Source: an uncultured Lachnospiraceae bacterium
Lineage (GTDB): Bacteria; Bacillota; Clostridia; Lachnospirales; Lachnospiraceae
Assembly (NCBI GenBank): GCA_902781325.1
Contig: CACZJD010000038.1
Span: 1 to 38,616 of the forward strand
Length of the DNA stretch: 38,616 nucleotides
Reading direction: 5' to 3'
The stretch's first letter is position 1; every line of letters starts with the position of its first letter. Under the pieces are notes generated by a model, which saw nothing but the letters and a program-made list of their open reading frames with translations, was not told where the DNA came from and did not search any database. The position numbers and the translations under genes are program-made. Shown piece by piece: positions 32,310 through 38,616 of this stretch.

Positions 32310-33890
32310 ATGGCAGCAAAATGGTTAAAGGACACAGTTTTCTATGAGATCTATCCCCAGTCTTTCAAGGATACAAACAGTGACGGCATCGGGGATATTA
32401 ACGGGATCATCGAAAAGCTGGATTATATAAAGAGCCTTGGGTGCAATGCGCTCTGGATCAATCCCTGCTACGACTCCCCTTTTAAAGATGCCGGTTACGA
32501 CGTCCGCGATTACAAAAAAGTGGCACCCCGCTACGGCACTAATGAAGATCTTTACCGTCTCTTTGACAAAGCCCATGAGAAGGGTATCCGGGTTCTTCTG
32601 GACCTGGTCCCCGGCCACACTTCCGAGGAGCACCCCTGGTTTGTCGAAAGCCAGAAGGCAGAGAAAAACGAATACTCCGATCGCTTCATCTGGACGGATT
32701 TCTGCTTCCGGGGCGCCGGCAGCCTTCCTTATGTCGGAGGTGAGAGCGAGAGAAGCGGCTGCTATATTTTGAACTTCTTCAAGTGCCAGCCCGCCCTCAA
32801 TTACGGCTTCTACAAGGTGACCGAGCCCTGGCAGAAGAGCTTCCGCGATCCGGCAGCCATTGCTACCCGCGAGGCCCTTAAGGACATCATGCGGTTCTGG
32901 CTCTCCCACGGCTGCGACGGCTTCCGCGTAGACATGGCTTCCTCCCTGGTAAAAAACGACGATGAGAAGAAGAGCGGCACCAGCGCGATCTGGAAGGACG
33001 TGCGCCGCATGCTGGACCTTGAGTTCCCGGATGCCGCGATGGTGGCGGAATGGAGCAACCCTTCCCTGTCTCTGCGCTGCGGCTACGACATGGACTTCGT
33101 TCTCAACGAGCAGGGCGGCGGTTACTCCACACTGATGCGCGACTATTACAACCACGGCGGCAGCATTCACGGAGACCGGAATTCAGAAGATCACAGTTAC
33201 TTCAAGAAAGATGCAGGCGGCAGCATAGCCCGTTTCCTTGACCAGTATCTGGAGTGGTATGAGGACACCAAAGATCATGGATACATCTCTGTTCTGACCT
33301 GCAACCACGACACGATCCGCCCCAGCTATAACCTGGATAAGGACGAGCTTAAGCTCGCTTACTCCTTCCTCTTCACACTTCCCGGAGTACCCTTCCTGTA
33401 CTATGGCGACGAGATCGGCATGAAGTACCTCGATGTGCCCACAAAGGAGGGCGGCTACTTCCGCACCGGCGCGAGAACCCCCATGCAGTGGGACGGCAGC
33501 GCAAACCTGGGCTTCTCCGAAGGCGAGTCGTCTGCTCTCTATCTTCCGGTAGACAGCAGCGCGGATGCTCCTACCGTTGCGGCGCAGGAAAAGGATCCCG
33601 CATCCCTTCTGAACACCGTACGCGCGATCCTGACGCTTCGCCATCAGGAAGAAGACCTGCAGGCAGACGCGGACTTTAAGGTCGTGTGCAGCGAAGCCGG
33701 AAAGCCTTTCGTCTACCTGCGCGGTGACCTTCTCTGCGCAGTGAATCCAGCCGGCAATGAACAGTCCGTCACACTCCCCGCTTCCGTGACCATGAAACTT
33801 GACGGCAGCGTACTGTTCGAGCTGGGCAGGACTTGCCTCGATAACGGAGTTCTCACCGTTGGCGCCCAGTCCTTCGTTGTAATGAAATAG
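32310..33890 (+). CDS. GH13 alpha-glucosidase-type glycosidase
   Basis: A 526-residue cytosolic GH13 enzyme without a signal peptide. Conserved regions in order: DTNSDGIGD (21-29), DLVPGHTSEEHPW (98-110), GCDGFRVDMASS with nucleophile D208, AMVAEWSNP with acid/base E247, and TCNHDTIR with D334. A C-terminal beta domain begins near 440. The altered region DLVPGHTS, where most relatives have DLVVNHTS, places it in a less studied subgroup. The ribosome binding site GGAGG is nine bases before the ATG. It is the only large plus-strand gene in the right half and faces the AraC-WYL operon, which probably regulates it. The sugar substrate is unknown; oligomers of glucose are likely. Confidence 0.92.
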   Translation: MAAKWLKDTVFYEIYPQSFKDTNSDGIGDINGIIEKLDYIKSLGCNALWINPCYDSPFKDAGYDVRDYKKVAPRYGTNEDLYRLFDKAHEKGIRVLLDLVPGHTSEEHPWFVESQKAEKNEYSDRFIWTDFCFRGAGSLPYVGGESERSGCYILNFFKCQPALNYGFYKVTEPWQKSFRDPAAIATREALKDIMRFWLSHGCDGFRVDMASSLVKNDDEKKSGTSAIWKDVRRMLDLEFPDAAMVAEWSNPSLSLRCGYDMDFVLNEQGGGYSTLMRDYYNHGGSIHGDRNSEDHSYFKKDAGGSIARFLDQYLEWYEDTKDHGYISVLTCNHDTIRPSYNLDKDELKLAYSFLFTLPGVPFLYYGDEIGMKYLDVPTKEGGYFRTGARTPMQWDGSANLGFSEGESSALYLPVDSSADAPTVAAQEKDPASLLNTVRAILTLRHQEEDLQADADFKVVCSEAGKPFVYLRGDLLCAVNPAGNEQSVTLPASVTMKLDGSVLFELGRTCLDNGVLTVGAQSFVVMK

Positions 33891-33895
33891 AGGAT

Positions 33896-33945
33896 AAAAA
33901 TCTCCTGTAAATTTGGGATCACCCCAACTTTACAGGAGATTTTTT
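33896..33945 (+). terminator. Bidirectional terminator after the GH13 gene
   Basis: A long inverted repeat, AAAAATCTCCTGTAAA with TTTACAGGAGATTTTTT at the other side, surrounds an inner GGG/CCC. It is flanked by A on one side and T on the other, so it can end both the GH13 transcript and the convergent DUF362 transcript. Confidence 0.93.
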
Positions 33946-33971
33946 ATCTTTCACCCGTCTGTCTGAACGGC

Positions 33972-35087
33972 TCAACGCAGTATATACGCCTTTAGTTCGT
34001 TATAGATCTTATCCTCGTCCGGAGGACATCCCATGATACACACGTCGAAATCTTTCGTGCACTTTCCTACGCCCAGTTTTCCGGTTTTGCCCTGCATGCC
34101 CTGACCAATACCGATCGGCATATCCAGTTTATCAAGAAGTCCCTCTTCCTTGAGTCTCCACAGCGCGCCGGTAAGGCTCGCGTAGCAGGCGCTGCAGGAA
34201 TCCACTTCGTTGACAGCATAGGAAACCTCCAGGATCTTGTGCTCCCGGGGAAGGTCCTCCTTCATTTCTTTGCCGGCATATCCATGGAAGCCGCCCAGGT
34301 CGATGATCTGCGCGGAATTAAGATCGGCTGATCCGATCCCCAGTTTTTCCGCCATCCGCACATAAGGAACATCGTCCGGCGTATAATGCAGAAGACTGCA
34401 GGCATAGCTGTCCACCAGAACCGGATCCACAGCCGCCATAACGCAGTTGCGCACCACCGGGTTTCCACCCTCTTCAAAATCCAGATCTCCGCAGATATGA
34501 TCCACAACAATGAAGTCCTGCCGGATACCGGCCTGCAGATGCGCGATCGGCTTGTGCAGGCCCATGCGGTGGAAGCGCGATTTCTCCGTGTTGGGGATAA
34601 GTCCCTTGAGGTTTTTGAGCGAACAGGTCATTTTGGTCTGACAATGTCCCTTGAGCACCGGCACATTGATCAGGAAATCGATACTGTCCACCGCGTCAAT
34701 GATATTGAGCTTCATGCCGGCGCAGTCGGCTTCATGCCATTTGTCTTTTTGTCCGTCTATAAAGGGCACATCGTATTTCTCGCACAGTTCTTTGTAGCCG
34801 CAGTATATAAACGCTTCAGAAGTGCGGTCTCCGACCCATGAACTCTCCACAATAACAATATTCTCAAACTGATTTTCCTGCAGATATTCCACGATTCCGG
34901 CAACCACCTCGGGGTGCGTGGTTGCGCCGAATTCCGCAGGAGAGGCGACCACCAGATTCGGCTTTATGGCGACCCTTTTCTCTCTGCCCCCGATCAAACC
35001 CGCAAGATCCGTTTTGGAGAGTAATTCTTTGGTCATCTCCTTATATTCAGTTCCATAAAGTTTCCAGATCTGATTTTTGGCGATCAT
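33972..35087 (-). CDS. DUF362 domain protein with C-terminal cysteine cluster
   Basis: A 371-residue protein of the DUF362 family. The start at 35087 (MIAKNQIWKLYG) follows AAGGAAGGGAG. IKPNLVVASP (41-50), FLINVPVLKGHCQTKMTCSLKNLKG (about 138-162) and VVDHICGDLDFEEGGNP are the family core. Near the C terminus, C298, C301, C343, C350 and C354 are arranged as CSAC and CIMGCPP, which could bind an iron-sulfur cluster or zinc. No ferredoxin domain is attached, unlike many relatives. The biochemical function of the family is unsettled. It follows the GH1 gene by 66 bases; a CGGCCA/TGGCCG hairpin (35111-35134) lies between them without a T run. Confidence 0.85.
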   Translation of the reverse strand: MIAKNQIWKLYGTEYKEMTKELLSKTDLAGLIGGREKRVAIKPNLVVASPAEFGATTHPEVVAGIVEYLQENQFENIVIVESSWVGDRTSEAFIYCGYKELCEKYDVPFIDGQKDKWHEADCAGMKLNIIDAVDSIDFLINVPVLKGHCQTKMTCSLKNLKGLIPNTEKSRFHRMGLHKPIAHLQAGIRQDFIVVDHICGDLDFEEGGNPVVRNCVMAAVDPVLVDSYACSLLHYTPDDVPYVRMAEKLGIGSADLNSAQIIDLGGFHGYAGKEMKEDLPREHKILEVSYAVNEVDSCSACYASLTGALWRLKEEGLLDKLDMPIGIGQGMQGKTGKLGVGKCTKDFDVCIMGCPPDEDKIYNELKAYILR

Positions 35088-35152
35088 ACTGCTCCCTTCC
35101 TTACATAGAACGGCCACCGCACCCGCGATGGCCGCCAACCTGATCTTATCTC

Positions 35153-37599
<2,447 letters not shown>

Positions 37600-37667
37600 A
37601 ATCCCAACTCCTGTCCGAACACTCCGGGAATCCTCCCGGTTACGCCCTTTTTCTCTTTATCTTTCTG

Positions 37668-38036
37668 TTAAGCCTCCGCGACGCATTCGATCTCGCAGAG
37701 TGCTCCCTTGGGGATCTGCTTAACCGCGACGCAGCTTCTCGCGGGCTTGGACGTGAAATACTTCGCGTAAACTTCGTTGAAAGCGGCAAAGTCTGACATT
37801 TCAGCCAGAAAGCAGGTCGTCTTGATCACTTTCTCTGCTCCGGATCCGGCCGCTTCCAAAATAGCGATCACATTCCTGCAGCTCTGCTCGGCCTGCGCCT
37901 TAATGCCTTCCGGCATCTCGCCCGTAGCCGGATCGATCGGGATCTGGCCGGAAGTAAAGACCATTCCGTTTGCCACAAATCCCTGAGAATAGGGACCGAT
38001 CGCGCCGGGTGCGTTTGTTGTACTGATCACTTTCAT
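37668..38036 (-). CDS. ridA: RidA family enamine/imine deaminase
   Basis: A 122-residue YjgF/YER057c/UK114 protein. It has the family core GPYSQG (14-19), SGQIPIDP, and the catalytic Arg100 and Glu117 in PARSCVAVKQIPKGALCEIE, matching Arg105 and Glu120 of the well studied RidA. It hydrolyses reactive enamines formed by PLP enzymes to ketoacids and ammonia, in the cytosol. The start has AAGGAG seven bases upstream. It follows the P1 peptidase gene, separated by a short gap with a perfect hairpin, so they are probably one operon. Confidence 0.95.
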   Translation of the reverse strand: MKVISTTNAPGAIGPYSQGFVANGMVFTSGQIPIDPATGEMPEGIKAQAEQSCRNVIAILEAAGSGAEKVIKTTCFLAEMSDFAAFNEVYAKYFTSKPARSCVAVKQIPKGALCEIECVAEA

Positions 38037-38055
38037 CGCTTAACTCCTTTCATAT

Positions 38056-38074
38056 ACGGACTGTTTCAGTCCGT
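38056..38074. other. Perfect hairpin between the P1 peptidase and ridA genes
   Basis: ACGGACTG (38056-38063) and CAGTCCGT (38067-38074) pair perfectly around three bases. No T run follows on either strand, so it is not a standard terminator; it may stabilise or process the mRNA just upstream of the ridA ribosome binding site. Confidence 0.6.
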
Positions 38075-38078
38075 TCCT

Positions 38079-38616
38079 TCAGTTACTGTTATCCACAAAC
38101 CCCAACGCTGACGCGCTGGGAAGGCCATATGCGCTGTCTGCTGAGGTCACAGCCCTCAGGATCGCTTCGCTTAACACCTCTGCGCCGAGTGCCGCTACAA
38201 GATCCTGGTCTGCATTCACTTCTCCCACCGATACCGCATAGATACTGTCTCCGTCTGCGGAAGTGTGCACCGGGTTGATCGCACGGGCGTATCCGTTGTG
38301 CGCAACTCCTGCGATCTTGCACAGCTGGGCTTTGTCAAAATGTCCGTTTGTTATGACAGCGGCGATCGTCGTATTGCCTGTAAACTTGTTCTCCACGGCT
38401 TCGATAGAGCTGCTCATCTTCGCCAAAGTGCTCCGCAGCTCTGTTTTATCCTCACTTAACAGACCCGCGACCTGCGCTCCGCTCTTCCAGTCATAGATGT
38501 CGCCCAGCGCGTTGAGCACCACGATCGCGCCGATCTGCAGTTCCCCGATCTGGATCGCGTAACTGCCCACGCCCGTCTTCATAGCGGTCTCCATTCCGCC
38601 GATCTTTCCGACGGAA
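38079..38616 (-). CDS. P1 family peptidase (S58, DmpA/L-aminopeptidase type), 5' end outside window
   Basis: The C-terminal 179 residues of an Ntn-type peptidase of family S58. The visible part includes KIGGMETAMKTGVGSYA, VLNALGDIYD near its start, and AHNGYARAINPVHTSADGDS toward the end, the latter typical of P1 peptidases. These enzymes self-cleave into two chains before becoming active and release N-terminal L-amino acids or act on D-esters. The frame is open to the edge of the window, so an ATG at 38594 inside the conserved region is not the real start. It precedes ridA by 42 bases. Confidence 0.9.
   Translation of the reverse strand, partial: SVGKIGGMETAMKTGVGSYAIQIGELQIGAIVVLNALGDIYDWKSGAQVAGLLSEDKTELRSTLAKMSSSIEAVENKFTGNTTIAAVITNGHFDKAQLCKIAGVAHNGYARAINPVHTSADGDSIYAVSVGEVNADQDLVAALGAEVLSEAILRAVTSADSAYGLPSASALGFVDNSN

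Noticed and set aside
37624-37639. CCGGGA/TCCCGG hairpin between GH25 and ridA as a terminator
   Set aside because: Short stem with no T run on either side in the right orientation.

Overview
The window reads as chromosomal DNA of an anaerobic, carbohydrate-degrading Firmicute, most likely a gut Clostridium-type organism of the Lachnospiraceae kind. This is inferred from strong AGGAGG-type ribosome binding sites, GHKL/LytTR and WYL regulators, an indolepyruvate:ferredoxin oxidoreductase operon with a PaaK ligase, a double-glycine leader peptide, and many glycosidases. No rRNA, phage, plasmid or insertion sequence is visible, and nearly all genes lie on the minus strand. A species cannot be named from the sequence alone.

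Region by region. 1-3365: an overlapping membrane operon (transcribed right to left) encoding Mrp/Mnh- or Mbh-type antiporter subunits in the order E, F, G, a small DUF4040 (MbhD-like) protein, a fused MbhE-MrpB protein, C and the start of D. 3449-12327: one apparent operon of three GH3 glycosidases with three different architectures (secreted; membrane-anchored with circularly permuted domains; cytosolic) followed by a GtrA-like membrane protein and a clear terminator. 12452-14522: a LytTR response regulator and GHKL histidine kinase pair. 14563-15506: a WYL regulator broken by an internal frame-disrupting lesion. 15612-16394: a short-chain dehydrogenase. 16485-17574: a tRNA-Leu(CAG) gene abutting the 3' half of a second tRNA-Leu(AAG), then a divergent cluster of very small genes (a 34-aa protein coupled to a 23-aa hydrophobic peptide, facing a double-glycine-leader SH3b protein). 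17595-22537: GT4 glycosyltransferase, GH13 glucosidase and Na/Pi-type transporter. 22651-26348: iorA-iorB-paaK. 26349-26744: a gene-free 396-base gap holding a possible small structured RNA and a 20-base direct repeat. 26745-28511: KDPG aldolase and KDG kinase. 28647-30248: a polytopic GT-C-like membrane protein. 30264-32166: AraC and WYL regulators, divergent from a GH13 glucosidase at 32310-33890. 33972-38616: DUF362 protein, 6-phospho-beta-glucosidase, GH25 lysozyme-like protein, RidA and a P1-family peptidase running off the end.

Together the genes describe a fermentative cell that cleaves oligosaccharides outside, at the membrane and inside (GH3, GH13, GH1), funnels 2-keto-3-deoxygluconate through KDG kinase and KDPG aldolase, oxidises aryl pyruvates with ferredoxin to acyl-CoA (ior/paaK), and uses a Mrp-like complex for ion homeostasis or energy coupling. 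The items most worth pursuing are the candidate RNA plus repeats at 26.4-26.7 kb, the small-gene cluster at 16.7-17.5 kb next to the fused tRNA-Leu locus, and the three-architecture GH3 operon with its permuted, doubly anchored enzyme.
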